Shown here piece by piece: positions 1 to 8,246 of a DNA stretch of 64,000 bases (position 1 is the first letter of the stretch; every line of letters begins with the position of its first letter). Source of the stretch: Vibrio sinaloensis (GTDB lineage Bacteria > Pseudomonadota > Gammaproteobacteria > Enterobacterales > Vibrionaceae); assembly GCF_000808535.1 (NCBI RefSeq), contig NZ_JWLV01000001.1:1-64000 (forward strand). Direction: 5' to 3'. A program made the translations under genes and the position numbers. The notes under the pieces are model-generated. The model worked only from the letters and a program-made list of their open reading frames with translations. It searched no databases and was not told the DNA's origin.

Positions 1-492
1 ATTTTGTCCTTCCGGCGTGCTTAAACCGCCATGAAAGGTGACAAAGCCTTTAGCCTTCATCCCCGCACGAGCAGACTCTAAAACAGCGGCTCCACCGAAG
101 CAGTACCCCATAACAACCACATTATCAGCATTCCCGCCTAAAGACGCCGCATAATCCAAACTGCCTTGCATGAGAGCTCTGAGCTTCTCTCTATCTTTAT
201 AGAGTTCGCCAGTATGTTGTCTTTTGTCTTTTACTTCAGTAGGTCTCACACCTTTACCGAAAAGATCAGCAGCGAATACGTTGTAGCCCATATCGGAAAG
301 CATTTTCGCCCGTTTCATCTCGTAGTCAGTGAGTCCGTCCCAGTCGTGAACAAGCAAAACCAACGGGGCATCATCCCCAGCTTTCATCCAGTAGCCTTCG
401 TAATCGTTGCCATTTACATTGTAAATTTTATTTTCGCCAGCAATGCTTGCCGCGCTGATAAGCGTAAAGAAAAGGAAAATCAGTTGTTTCAT
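1..492 (-). CDS. Dienelactone hydrolase family protein, exported (3' part cut by window edge)
   Basis: About 164 N-terminal residues are visible; the rest lies outside the window. The protein opens with a signal peptide-like stretch (MKQLIFLFFTLISAASIAG), then an alpha/beta-hydrolase core: VLLVHDWDGL, and the nucleophile elbow GYCFGG carrying the cysteine that dienelactone hydrolases use in place of serine. The catalytic Asp and His would lie beyond the edge. The ATG at 492 is preceded by a strong AGGAGGTGA ribosome site. The family hydrolyses lactone or ester bonds; the real substrate is unknown, and a periplasmic location is inferred from the leader. Confidence 0.85.
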   Translation of the reverse strand, partial: MKQLIFLFFTLISAASIAGENKIYNVNGNDYEGYWMKAGDDAPLVLLVHDWDGLTDYEMKRAKMLSDMGYNVFAADLFGKGVRPTEVKDKRQHTGELYKDREKLRALMQGSLDYAASLGGNADNVVVMGYCFGGAAVLESARAGMKAKGFVTFHGGLSTPEGQN

Positions 493-548
493 CGGTCACC
501 TCCTGTGGTTTCAGAAAGTGTAGTACGGTTTAAAGGAGACGATAGTAC

Positions 549-573
549 AAAAAAACCTCCCCGAAGGGAGGTT
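549..573 (-). terminator. Rho-independent terminator of the alcohol dehydrogenase gene
   Basis: Perfect 8-bp stem AACCTCCC/GGGAGGTT with a CGAA loop. The A-run on the + strand at 549-555 becomes the U-tract on the minus strand, just past the stop of the gene at 603. Confidence 0.85.
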
Positions 574-602
574 GAACTGGAGTAAAGGAAAGAAAGAGTG
601 CG

Positions 603-1751
603 TTACATCGCTGCAGTAAAGATGGCAGAGATTTCTTCGTGAGTCGCTTGTTTAGGGTTAGTAAAGCCACATGCGTCTTTTAGCGCGTTATCTGCAAGTG
701 TTGGGATGTCTTCCGCTTTTGCACCTAGCTCTTGAATACCAGCAGGAATACCCACGTCTTTCGCAAGAGCGACAATTGCATCAATCGCGGCTTCTGCACC
801 TTGCTCAGCGGTCATGCCTTCAACTTCAACACCCATCGCTTTTGCGACATCACGTAGGCGTTCTGGGCAAACTTGCGCATTGTAGCGCTGTACGTGAGGC
901 AGAAGAATCGCGTTACAAACGCCGTGTGGAAGGTCGTAGAAGCCACCCAATTGGTGCGCCATTGCGTGAACATAACCCAGTGACGCATTGTTGAATGCCA
1001 TACCTGCCATGAACTGAGCGTAAGCCATTTGCTCGCGAGCTTCGATGTCATCGCCGTTTTCAACCGCTGTACGTAGGTGGGCTTGAATCAGCTCAATCGC
1101 TTTAATCGCAACCGCATCAGTGATTGGTGTCGCAGCAATAGAAACGTACGCTTCCACAGCGTGAGTTAGAGCGTCCATACCTGTTGCAGCGGTTAATGAC
1201 GCAGGTTTTGCAAGCATTAATTCTGGATCGTTCACCGAAATCAATGGTGTTGTGTGTTTGTCTACGATCGCCATCTTAATGTGACGCTCTTCATCTGTGA
1301 TGATGCAGAAACGTGTCATTTCAGAAGCGGTACCCGCTGTCGTATTGATAGCGATAAGTGGCAGCATTGGTTTTGCTGATTGGTCAACGCCTTCGTAATC
1401 TGCGATTTGTCCGCCGTTAGATGCAACAAGCGCAATGCCTTTCGCACAATCGTGTGGAGAACCACCGCCAAGAGAAATAACAAAATCACATTGATGTTCT
1501 TTTAGAAGTGCCAAACCAGCATTAACGTTGCCGATAGTAGGGTTTGGTTGTGTGCCATCAAATACTACAGTCTCAACTGCTCGCTCAGTTAGTAGATCTT
1601 GCACCTGTTTTACCACACCGATTTGGTTCAAGATTTTGTCTGTAACGATAAGACCTTTTTTGAAGCCTTGAGATTGAATGCTGTCAGTTGCGTCTTTTAG
1701 GCAACCAGCACCCATTAGGTTTACTGTAGGGATGAAAAATGCACTTGTCAT
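603..1751 (-). CDS. Iron-containing alcohol dehydrogenase (group III, AdhB/YiaY-like)
   Basis: 382 residues, the normal length of the family, and very similar throughout to the Zymomonas ADH II / E. coli YiaY type. The NAD-binding loop [14 protein letters not shown] lies near residue 97. The metal ligands are seen as the Asp and His of [13 protein letters not shown] plus the His residues of [19 protein letters not shown]. It is expected to interconvert short-chain alcohols and aldehydes with NAD(H) in the cytoplasm. It is a single-gene unit between two terminators. An AT-rich region of about 250 bp upstream probably holds its promoter. The physiological substrate cannot be read from sequence. 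Confidence 0.93.
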   Translation of the reverse strand: MTSAFFIPTVNLMGAGCLKDATDSIQSQGFKKGLIVTDKILNQIGVVKQVQDLLTERAVETVVFDGTQPNPTIGNVNAGLALLKEHQCDFVISLGGGSPHDCAKGIALVASNGGQIADYEGVDQSAKPMLPLIAINTTAGTASEMTRFCIITDEERHIKMAIVDKHTTPLISVNDPELMLAKPASLTAATGMDALTHAVEAYVSIAATPITDAVAIKAIELIQAHLRTAVENGDDIEAREQMAYAQFMAGMAFNNASLGYVHAMAHQLGGFYDLPHGVCNAILLPHVQRYNAQVCPERLRDVAKAMGVEVEGMTAEQGAEAAIDAIVALAKDVGIPAGIQELGAKAEDIPTLADNALKDACGFTNPKQATHEEISAIFTAAM

Positions 1752-1995
1752 TGGATGACTCCATTATTATAGGATTTAAGAGTTGCAGTTAGATTCGCAT
1801 AAAATTTCACGATGCAGAATTGATCTTGAGCAATTCTCTCACCCAAAAGTGGTACTTTGAGACTAAAACTGTGATGTAACTCTTGTTGCATATTTATCGT
1901 TGATAATATTGTTAAAATTTCGTGCGTTGACGCAATCGTTTTACCAACAGATTTGCTATTTTTATCAATAATTACAATTGGTTGTGAATTGAGCA

Positions 1996-2030
1996 AAAAA
2001 AGCCCCTTAAGATTGTGACCTTAACGGGCG
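1996..2030 (-). terminator. Terminator of elbB
   Basis: On the minus strand GCCCGTTAAG pairs with CTTAAGGGGC (one mismatch) around a 9-nt loop and is followed by seven T. It sits 20 bp after the elbB stop. Confidence 0.75.
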
Positions 2031-2049
2031 TTTACAATTTGAAGTGATT

Positions 2050-2700
2050 TTATGCGATTTCTATTAGTTTACTGACCAGCTTTTCAATCCCAGAGGCGGC
2101 TTGAGAAATATTTTCTGCCAACATGTAGGCGGGGGTAGAAAGCACCTTGCGCTCTTGGTCATAGACATAGTCATTCACCGCACATTCAATGTGTTCTCCA
2201 CCTAATGCGTTGAACGCGACACCCGTTGCTTCATCTGCTCCAATCGTGCCTTTTACTTGGTCTTTATAAATCATCGGTATGATAACGGGAGCAATACATA
2301 AATATCCGGCAGGTTTACCTGCGTTGGCAAAGGCGCGACATGCTGAGGCGACATGGGTATTGATACTGCATTCTGCACCTTTAACGGCAAAATCGGTGAG
2401 GTTTTTCGCGGCACCAAACCCGCCCGGCAACAAAAGCGCATCAAAGTCGTCGACGTTGAGTTTTGCGACATCTTCGATTTTACCTCGTGCGATGCGCGCA
2501 GATTCAACCAGTACGTTTCGGCTTTCGCTCATTTCTTCGCCTGTTTTGTGGTTGATGACATGAAGCTGTTCGATATTTGGCGCAAAGCAATGCCAGCTTG
2601 CCCCTTCTTTTTCAATCGCATAAAGCGCCAACACCGCTTCGTGGATTTCCGCTCCGTCAAAGACACCTGAGCCACTGAGTATGACCGCAACTTTTTTCAT
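2050..2700 (-). CDS. elbB: ElbB, DJ-1/PfpI-family glyoxalase-like protein
   Basis: 216 residues; the start MKKVAVILSGSGVFDGAEIHEA is the ElbB (isoprenoid biosynthesis glyoxalase) signature. The class I glutaminase-like fold is shown by LLLPGGFGAAKNL near residue 90 and the conserved cysteine in SACRAFANAGKPAGYLCIAP. ElbB/YhbL has glyoxalase activity in E. coli and was linked genetically to lycopene yield; the true role is unsettled. The gene is monocistronic. Confidence 0.92.
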   Translation of the reverse strand: MKKVAVILSGSGVFDGAEIHEAVLALYAIEKEGASWHCFAPNIEQLHVINHKTGEEMSESRNVLVESARIARGKIEDVAKLNVDDFDALLLPGGFGAAKNLTDFAVKGAECSINTHVASACRAFANAGKPAGYLCIAPVIIPMIYKDQVKGTIGADEATGVAFNALGGEHIECAVNDYVYDQERKVLSTPAYMLAENISQAASGIEKLVSKLIEIA

Positions 2701-2877
2701 GGGATTTTCCTTATCTATTTGTCGTCATTAGGCTAGTTGAATTTAGGCGAGTGCGCTAATAACGAGCTCGCAGTTTCATAGATAAGTCGTAGACAGGGCT
2801 TGCTTGGGTTTCATAAATGGCAAGCCCGATGAAATGAAGAGTTTAGATGGGGACGATTGTTTACTCGATAAAAGCGG

Positions 2878-3009
2878 CTATTCATCGCTTGTGGGCGGTT
2901 GCTCGACGTCTTCTACAGGGTCAAGTTCATCGTTGTCTCGTTCGTCGTCTGAATAGTATTTAACGACAAAGGGAGTAAGCATTACACTGGATGGGAAAAA
3001 ACGTTTCAT
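2878..3009 (-). CDS. Putative small acidic protein, 43 residues
   Basis: The 540-bp gap between elbB and yjjG contains a short reading frame starting MKRFFPSSVMLTPFVVKYY and ending in a strongly acidic tail rich in Asp, Glu and Pro (DDERDNDELDPVEDVEQ). A GGAG ribosome site lies 6 bp before the ATG at 3009. It has no family that I recognise. The ribosome site and the highly biased, ordered composition favour a real gene, but a chance frame is possible. The rest of this gap (2701-2877, 3010-3230) shows no other gene. Confidence 0.45.
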   Translation of the reverse strand: MKRFFPSSVMLTPFVVKYYSDDERDNDELDPVEDVEQPPTSDE

Positions 3010-3241
3010 ATCAGACTCCAATGGTTTTCTTTCTTAAGCCAATAGTGCATTTTCTTGTTGCGGATGAATTTGCTTTGTGTCACTTGTTGGCTGACTAATC
3101 ACGTCAATCTTACGTTCTGGGCTATGCATCACATCGTTTTGTTGGGATATGTGGGTGGAGGTGACAGCTAGTCACTACATCCCTTCGTTTCCAACTGGAT
3201 TGAAAAGGATTAAACTGGTTGCTTAACGTTAGGAGAGACAA

Positions 3242-3916
3242 ATGAAGTACGATTGGATTCTGTTCGATGCCGATGAAACCTTATTCCACTTTGATGCGTT
3301 TAAGGGAATGCAATTGATGTTTTCTCGCAAAGGGGTTGATTTTACTGAGCAAGACTTTGCGCACTATCAAACGGTTAACAAGCCTCTATGGGTTGACTAC
3401 CAAGATGGAAAGATTACCGCGGACGAGCTAAAACATACCCGCTTTACCGAGTGGGCAAACAAACTTGGTACGACGACCAGTGAGCTAAACAGCGCATTTC
3501 TTGATGCAATGGCCGATATTTGTACCATGTTACCGGGCGCGCAAGAATTGATTGAATCTCTGCACGGTAAAGCAAGGCTTGGCATCATTACAAACGGATT
3601 TACCGAACTCCAGGCTATTCGTCTTGAGCGTACGGGGATGACGCACTATTTCGATCACGTGATCATCTCTGAAGAGGTTGGAGTCGCTAAACCTGATGTG
3701 GGTATCTTCCAGTATGCGCATGAGAAAATAGGCTCACCATGCAAATCAAAAATACTCATGGTGGGTGACAACCCTCACTCAGACATACTGGGCGGGATCA
3801 ATTTTGGCATTGAGACGTGCTGGTTAAACCATTCTGGAGCAGCCAATATTCCGGGGATTGGACCAAACTATCAAGTTGAATCGCTGCATGAGTTAAAAAG
3901 TATTCTACTCGCGTGA
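3242..3916 (+). CDS. yjjG: YjjG, HAD-family pyrimidine 5'-nucleotidase
   Basis: 224 residues. HAD motif I is FDADETLF (residues 8-15), motif II is IITNGF, motif III is the Lys of VAKPDVGIF and motif IV is MVGDNPHSDILGG. These, with the family-specific start KYDWILFDADETL, identify YjjG. The E. coli enzyme dephosphorylates dUMP, dTMP, UMP and non-canonical pyrimidine nucleotides in the cytoplasm as house-cleaning. AGGAGAG lies just upstream of the ATG. It is a single gene followed by a cold-shock-like gene 64 bp on. Confidence 0.93.
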   Translation: MKYDWILFDADETLFHFDAFKGMQLMFSRKGVDFTEQDFAHYQTVNKPLWVDYQDGKITADELKHTRFTEWANKLGTTTSELNSAFLDAMADICTMLPGAQELIESLHGKARLGIITNGFTELQAIRLERTGMTHYFDHVIISEEVGVAKPDVGIFQYAHEKIGSPCKSKILMVGDNPHSDILGGINFGIETCWLNHSGAANIPGIGPNYQVESLHELKSILLA

Positions 3917-3980
3917 TGCCAAGTGATCGTTCTTTTCTTTTGCTCAGTACAAGGGGTAAGAACGCAAAGGAGATTCAACA

Positions 3981-4190
3981 ATGGCGATGGTAGGTAGAGT
4001 TGTAAACTGGGACTCAAAACATGGAATTGGCCTCATTAGAGCAGATATGTCAGACGAGACGCTGTTCTTTCATGTACGTGACATGGATTTAGGGGCTCAA
4101 CCACCGTACATTTCTGAACGCGTGGCTTTCGACGCTGAGCGCGATATGAGCGGGTGCGCTATGGCTTTGCACATCATGCCTGTTCGATAA
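3981..4190 (+). CDS. Small cold-shock-domain protein (divergent)
   Basis: 69 residues, the size of CspA. RNP1 is degenerate (SKHGIGLIRAD instead of KGFGFI) and RNP2 reads LFFHV, so the OB fold is likely but the aromatic RNA-stacking surface is reduced. A GGAG ribosome site precedes the ATG. It probably binds single-stranded RNA or DNA in the cytoplasm. The next gene downstream has the same kind of N-terminal domain fused to membrane segments, so the two may share ancestry. Confidence 0.8.
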   Translation: MAMVGRVVNWDSKHGIGLIRADMSDETLFFHVRDMDLGAQPPYISERVAFDAERDMSGCAMALHIMPVR

Positions 4191-4215
4191 TCTCCCTACT
4201 ATTTTTGGGTCTTCA

Positions 4216-4239
4216 AGGCGCTATCTACAGCGCCTTTGT
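4216..4239 (+). terminator. Probable terminator after the small cold-shock gene
   Basis: AGGCGCT/AGCGCCT stem with a 6-nt loop followed by TTGTT, 26 bp past the stop. Confidence 0.6.
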
Positions 4240-4455
4240 TCGTTAAACGAGATAATAGTTTGTCCTCTTCAACCATCCTTTACACGGCTCTAGCCACCTA
4301 TTGATTGTTATATAACTATTTTGTTATGAAACTGTGATGGCCACTATGCCTATTGTTTCTTACTTGTCTATATTTAACGCGCATACATATAAATCAATTA
4401 AACGTTACGTTAGGCAACAGTGCTGCATGGTGATGCGTGTGGCGCGATAGGGTAA

Positions 4456-5067
4456 ATGACAATGGCTATTCAAGGAACGATCAGTGAGTGGAATCATCAC
4501 AAGGGTTACGGCTATATCTCAGTTGATGATCAAGAGGCACAAGTAAGGTTTGACTTATTTGATTTTGAAGCATTCGGGCACCCACCTCGGTTAAGAGACA
4601 GAGTACAGTTTCGTCTCGCCGAAGATGAGCAAGGTGCGTTAAAAGCGGTTCATGTTGAGCGGCAATTTGTCTTCAGTTTCCCGTTGGCAGTCGCGATTTG
4701 GTTTGTTTCGACCATGGTTGCGAGCGTGTTTTTACTCAACTTCCCCCCCGTTGTTCTTGTTGGTGCGATTGCCCTCTCAACGGTCACCTACCTCATCTAT
4801 TCCGTCGATAAACAAGCGCAGCACACTGGTGGCAGCCAAGTACCGGATATGGTCTTCTATTTACTTAACCTGTTTGGTGGCTGGCCTGGTGCTCTGCTTG
4901 CTCAGTCGATCTTGCACCACAAATACACCAATGTGGAGTTTCGTTTTTTGTTTTGGGCATCGATATCGCTCAACATCGGTTTTTATTGTTGGACGCTGAC
5001 CTATGAAGGGAGCATGGCTCTGGCAAGCATAATTAGCCAACTCCAAGTCTTTATTGCGTCTTTCTGA
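4456..5067 (+). CDS. Cold-shock domain fused to DUF1294 membrane protein
   Basis: 203 residues in two parts. Residues 3-70 form a cold-shock-like OB domain (GTISEWNHHKGYGYISVDD, then VRFDLFDFE in place of VFVHF). Residues 73 to the end hold about four hydrophobic segments with the DUF1294 pattern YSVDKQAQ...VPDMVFYLLNLFGGWPGALLAQSILHHK. The arrangement predicts a membrane protein with a cytosolic nucleic-acid-binding head. Its function is not known. An ATG at 4462 is an alternative start. A hairpin terminator follows directly. Confidence 0.85.
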   Translation: MTMAIQGTISEWNHHKGYGYISVDDQEAQVRFDLFDFEAFGHPPRLRDRVQFRLAEDEQGALKAVHVERQFVFSFPLAVAIWFVSTMVASVFLLNFPPVVLVGAIALSTVTYLIYSVDKQAQHTGGSQVPDMVFYLLNLFGGWPGALLAQSILHHKYTNVEFRFLFWASISLNIGFYCWTLTYEGSMALASIISQLQVFIASF

Positions 5068-5071
5068 TCTG

Positions 5072-5103
5072 AAAGCGGCCTTATGTTAGGGCCGCTTTTT
5101 CCC
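5072..5103 (+). terminator. Rho-independent terminator
   Basis: AAAGCGGCC ... GGCCGCTTTTT with a 9-nt loop, 4 bp after the stop of the DUF1294 gene. Confidence 0.88.
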
Positions 5104-5211
5104 TCGCCTCAATACTTTTCCCTCGTCTCAATAATAGATGCGTTGCTCTTTCCCTTTACATCTTCCCTAACCTGTAGCAAAACTAGGGGCTAATTAAGGA
5201 AGGAGGATGCG

Positions 5212-5646
5212 TTGGAAATACGTCTTATTTCTGCTGAAGAGACCTTGCCAATTCGGCATGCTGTACTTTGGCCGACCAAAAGTATCAATTTTTGCCGCGT
5301 GAGCGATGACGATAAAGGTCTTCACTATGGTGCTTATCGACACGGCGAGTTGGTGTCAGTGGCTTCAATTTTTACGTCGGGTAAAGTGAGTCGGTTACGA
5401 AAGTTTGCAACTCGCTCCGAGTTTCAAGGGCAAGGTATCGGTAAAGCCATGTTGACTCGCATAATTTCCGATCTTAAAGCGAGTGGTGTTGAGCACTTTT
5501 GGTGCGACGCGCGCATCAGTGCTACTGGCATCTACGCGAAGTTTGGCTTACAACCTGAAGGGGAGTGCTTTTACAAAGGCGATGTCGCCTACACAAAGAT
5601 GGCCGTCTCTTGGTTAGGTAAGCCACATAAATCCACTTGCACGTGA
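5212..5646 (+). CDS. GNAT-family N-acetyltransferase
   Basis: 144 residues. The acetyl-CoA pyrophosphate loop is seen as the R/Q-x-x-G-x-G motif FQGQGIGKAML near residue 72, followed by the typical ISDLKASGVEHFWCDAR strand and the GIYAKFGLQPEGECF segment. The start is a TTG, chosen because a perfect AGGAGG stands 5 bp before it and the ATG overlapping that site is out of frame. The acceptor substrate is unknown. A divergent or operon partner is not evident. Confidence 0.88.
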   Translation: MEIRLISAEETLPIRHAVLWPTKSINFCRVSDDDKGLHYGAYRHGELVSVASIFTSGKVSRLRKFATRSEFQGQGIGKAMLTRIISDLKASGVEHFWCDARISATGIYAKFGLQPEGECFYKGDVAYTKMAVSWLGKPHKSTCT

Positions 5647-5728
5647 AGCAACTTCCTGCCACTCATTGCTCTATTTTGCGTGTATAATTGCTTGCCAAAC
5701 AAAGTAATGATTAACCAAAGGTCAGACT

Positions 5729-6427
5729 GTGCAATACGTAAAAATTAAAGACGCGATTGTTGAGCAAATTGAAAGCGGAATGCTCGCAGCAGGCGAGAAG
5801 CTACCGTCTGAGAGAAAACTCGCAGAAGCGTTTGATACGACGCGCATCACTTTGCGTGAAGCCTTGTCATTACTAGAATCAGAAGGGCGCATTTATCGTG
5901 AGGATCGTAGAGGTTGGTTTATCTCTCGGCCAACGTTAAAGCTTGATCCTTCAGTATCGATTAGTTTTCGAGAACTTACGAACCAGCAAAACCGTCAAGG
6001 TAAAACTGAAGTCTTAGTGTCGAAATCGACGTTAGCGAACAAGTACGCGTCGGCACTGATGGCACTAGCGCCGTTTTCTGATATCTATCAGATTGAACGG
6101 GTACGTTATCTCGAAGGGCGCCCTGTTTGCTATGTCGTCCATTACGTTCAGCCTGCAATGGTCCCAAACCTGCTTGAAGTGGATTTTTCAATGTCGTTGA
6201 CTCAGGTTTATCGCGAAAACTACGGTCTCTCTTATGGAAAGACGCAGCAACGCATTACGACCACAGGCCTGCAAGGTGACATTGCCCATACTCTAAACGC
6301 GACGGTAGGGACACCAGCACTGATGATTGAGTGTACTAACTACGATGAGCAGGGAAGGATAGTGGATGCGTCAATTGAGTATTGGCGTCATGATGCGGTC
6401 AGTATAGAGAGTACGATTACCCGCTGA
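5729..6427 (+). CDS. GntR/HutC-family transcriptional regulator with UTRA domain
   Basis: 232 residues with a GTG start. The N-terminal winged helix (about 1-70) shows AAGEKLPSERKLAEAFDTTRITLREAL, typical of GntR. The C-terminal UTRA effector domain (about 90-230) includes YQIERVRYLEGRPVCY and the end IVDASIEYWRHDAVSIE. Such proteins sense sugars, amines or phosphonates. No obvious target lies beside it: the convergent neighbour is a transporter. It could be related to PhnR/YidP-type regulators, but no phosphonate genes are in view. Confidence 0.88.
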   Translation: MQYVKIKDAIVEQIESGMLAAGEKLPSERKLAEAFDTTRITLREALSLLESEGRIYREDRRGWFISRPTLKLDPSVSISFRELTNQQNRQGKTEVLVSKSTLANKYASALMALAPFSDIYQIERVRYLEGRPVCYVVHYVQPAMVPNLLEVDFSMSLTQVYRENYGLSYGKTQQRITTTGLQGDIAHTLNATVGTPALMIECTNYDEQGRIVDASIEYWRHDAVSIESTITR

Positions 6428-6447
6428 GTGGTCGTCGTTCAAGGTTG

Positions 6448-6476
6448 ATAAGCCCCTGATTGATTCAGGGGCTTAT
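6448..6476. terminator. Shared bidirectional terminator between gntR-type gene and transporter
   Basis: Perfect 12-bp stem ATAAGCCCCTGA/TCAGGGGCTTAT with a 5-nt loop, located between two convergent stops. Confidence 0.8.
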
Positions 6477-6491
6477 TGGTTTTAGCGCAGA

Positions 6492-7967
6492 TTACTGCTC
6501 TGCTTCAACGAATTCTGGTTGTTGCTCTGCGCGTGCGACGATAAGCATCTTACGAATCACGAATGAACAGATCAGAGCGATCGCGACCATTACAACAGCT
6601 AAAACGGTAAGTAATTGGAAGTAATCGCCATAGACGTTTTGAACGATTTCTTGGGTGATTTCTTGCCCCTTCTCTAGCGCAATAGACGTAGAGAAAACCG
6701 CACCGACAATACCACTCAACGCCATTGCTACCGAAAACAGCGATACTGAGAAGCCTTCGATGTGTTTCGGCGCAACAGAGAGAATAAACGCAACAACTAA
6801 GCTACCTACAATCACCTCTGCAAACGCTTGGAAGAAGTGAATGGCTAGGAACACTTCAGGGCGAATGATCACATCTTCGCCAATGTTCATAACCGCCATC
6901 GTTAAAATACCAAACGCAATAGCTGTGAAGATGAATGCAAAGCCGATCTTAGTCGCGGTAGAAAAAGTGATGCCTTTTTTCTCAAGGCTTGAGAAGGTCA
7001 TTGAGATAACTGGACCTGCAACAATACACCACAATGGGTTCATTGCCATCGAAGCTTCTGGAGCAATCGGAATAATATTGAACAGATCACCGCGCATAGT
7101 GTTTATCGTCACCATGGTCATTGAGGTCATCATTTGGCCATAGTAAACAAAGAAACAGGTCGTCAGCACCGTCATGATTAGAATCGTGCCCATTTTCAAC
7201 GCATCGGACTTGCCAGACTTAAACATCAGCGAGATGAAATACAAAATCGCGGCTGCGCCGATAGCGTAGACAATGTTTTGGCCGATATCCATGTTCGAGA
7301 ACATGAAGAATACTAAGCCAACCATTGCTGCTGAAAGGCCAAGAAAGGCAATCCAGTTTTTGGTGCTGACAGGTTTTTGGTCGATGTCGGCGGCAACGTT
7401 CACTAGCTGCTTATTGAAGATGATGAGTACCGCAAACGCAAATGCAGCCATTACCGCAGATAGAGTGAAACTGCCGTGGAAGCCGATCACCAAGACAAAC
7501 ATTGGGAACAGGTATTGGCCCAGCAGCGCACCAACGTTGTTTACGGAGTAGTTGACTGGGTAGCCGTTTTCAAAGTCTTCTTCTGAAGCAAAGGTACGTT
7601 TGTAAAGACTTGGGTAAGAAGGAGACATCAAACCTCGAGCGTAGCTTGCCAATGCAATGCCGACCAAGGCCAGCGGAACATTAGTTGCTGACGCACCAAG
7701 GACGAGCAAGGTGTATCCGGTCGCAAATGTGCCATAAGCAATCGTCAACGAACGGTATGCGCCAAGGAATTTATCTGCTATAAAACCGCCCGCGATGGCG
7801 AACAGTGGACCTATCGACGAAAACGCACCAACTACCATCATTGTATCTGCCTCGCTGTATCCTAAATCCTCTAGGAAAAAGCGAGTTAGAATCACCATGA
7901 CACCGTAGAATGATAAGCCAAACATAGCTTGGCAGAACATCATTGATTTGTTCAATTTATTCCACAT
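6492..7967 (-). CDS. MFS/POT-like membrane transporter
   Basis: About 491 residues from the ATG at 7967, which has AAGAGA 6 bp upstream; an upstream in-frame start would add 9 residues without a ribosome site. Roughly 12-14 hydrophobic segments are seen. GGFIADKFLGAYRS is the MFS loop 2-3 motif, and GYPVNYSVNNVGALLGQYLFP resembles the PTR2 signature of proton-dependent oligopeptide transporters, although the N-terminal ExxER proton motif of classic POTs is not present. It is an inner-membrane secondary transporter; peptides are a guess for the substrate. The divergent neighbour is a carboxypeptidase, which would fit peptide use. Confidence 0.82.
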   Translation of the reverse strand: MWNKLNKSMMFCQAMFGLSFYGVMVILTRFFLEDLGYSEADTMMVVGAFSSIGPLFAIAGGFIADKFLGAYRSLTIAYGTFATGYTLLVLGASATNVPLALVGIALASYARGLMSPSYPSLYKRTFASEEDFENGYPVNYSVNNVGALLGQYLFPMFVLVIGFHGSFTLSAVMAAFAFAVLIIFNKQLVNVAADIDQKPVSTKNWIAFLGLSAAMVGLVFFMFSNMDIGQNIVYAIGAAAILYFISLMFKSGKSDALKMGTILIMTVLTTCFFVYYGQMMTSMTMVTINTMRGDLFNIIPIAPEASMAMNPLWCIVAGPVISMTFSSLEKKGITFSTATKIGFAFIFTAIAFGILTMAVMNIGEDVIIRPEVFLAIHFFQAFAEVIVGSLVVAFILSVAPKHIEGFSVSLFSVAMALSGIVGAVFSTSIALEKGQEITQEIVQNVYGDYFQLLTVLAVVMVAIALICSFVIRKMLIVARAEQQPEFVEAEQ

Positions 7968-8246
7968 AATATTCTCTTTTAATTGGTATAACACAGAGTT
8001 AACAACTGTAATGCTATAATTCTGTGGTATGTTATAAATTGAAACAATTATCGCAGAAAACCCTATTGATGCACGATTTTTTGTCTATTTCGCATAAATT
8101 TTTATAATGAAATTGATCCAAATCGTTTGCGTTGGATATTTGTTATTCAGTTGGGCTGGTTATCGGCATGGGAATTCGATGTTTTGTTGATGAGCTTTGT
8201 GGTAGCCTGCCCGTGTTGACCTCAAATGTAAAAGGAACGTAACTTT

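Noticed and set aside
166..585. 139-residue + strand frame at the window start
   Set aside because: It lies antisense over the dienelactone hydrolase gene, which has a leader, ribosome site and catalytic motif.
1748..1996. 82-residue minus-strand frame between the alcohol dehydrogenase and elbB genes
   Set aside because: It starts with TTG inside the T-run of the elbB terminator, has no ribosome site, and fills what should be promoter DNA.
8107..8190. 27-codon frame before the carboxypeptidase gene
   Set aside because: No ribosome site and no recognisable composition; likely chance.
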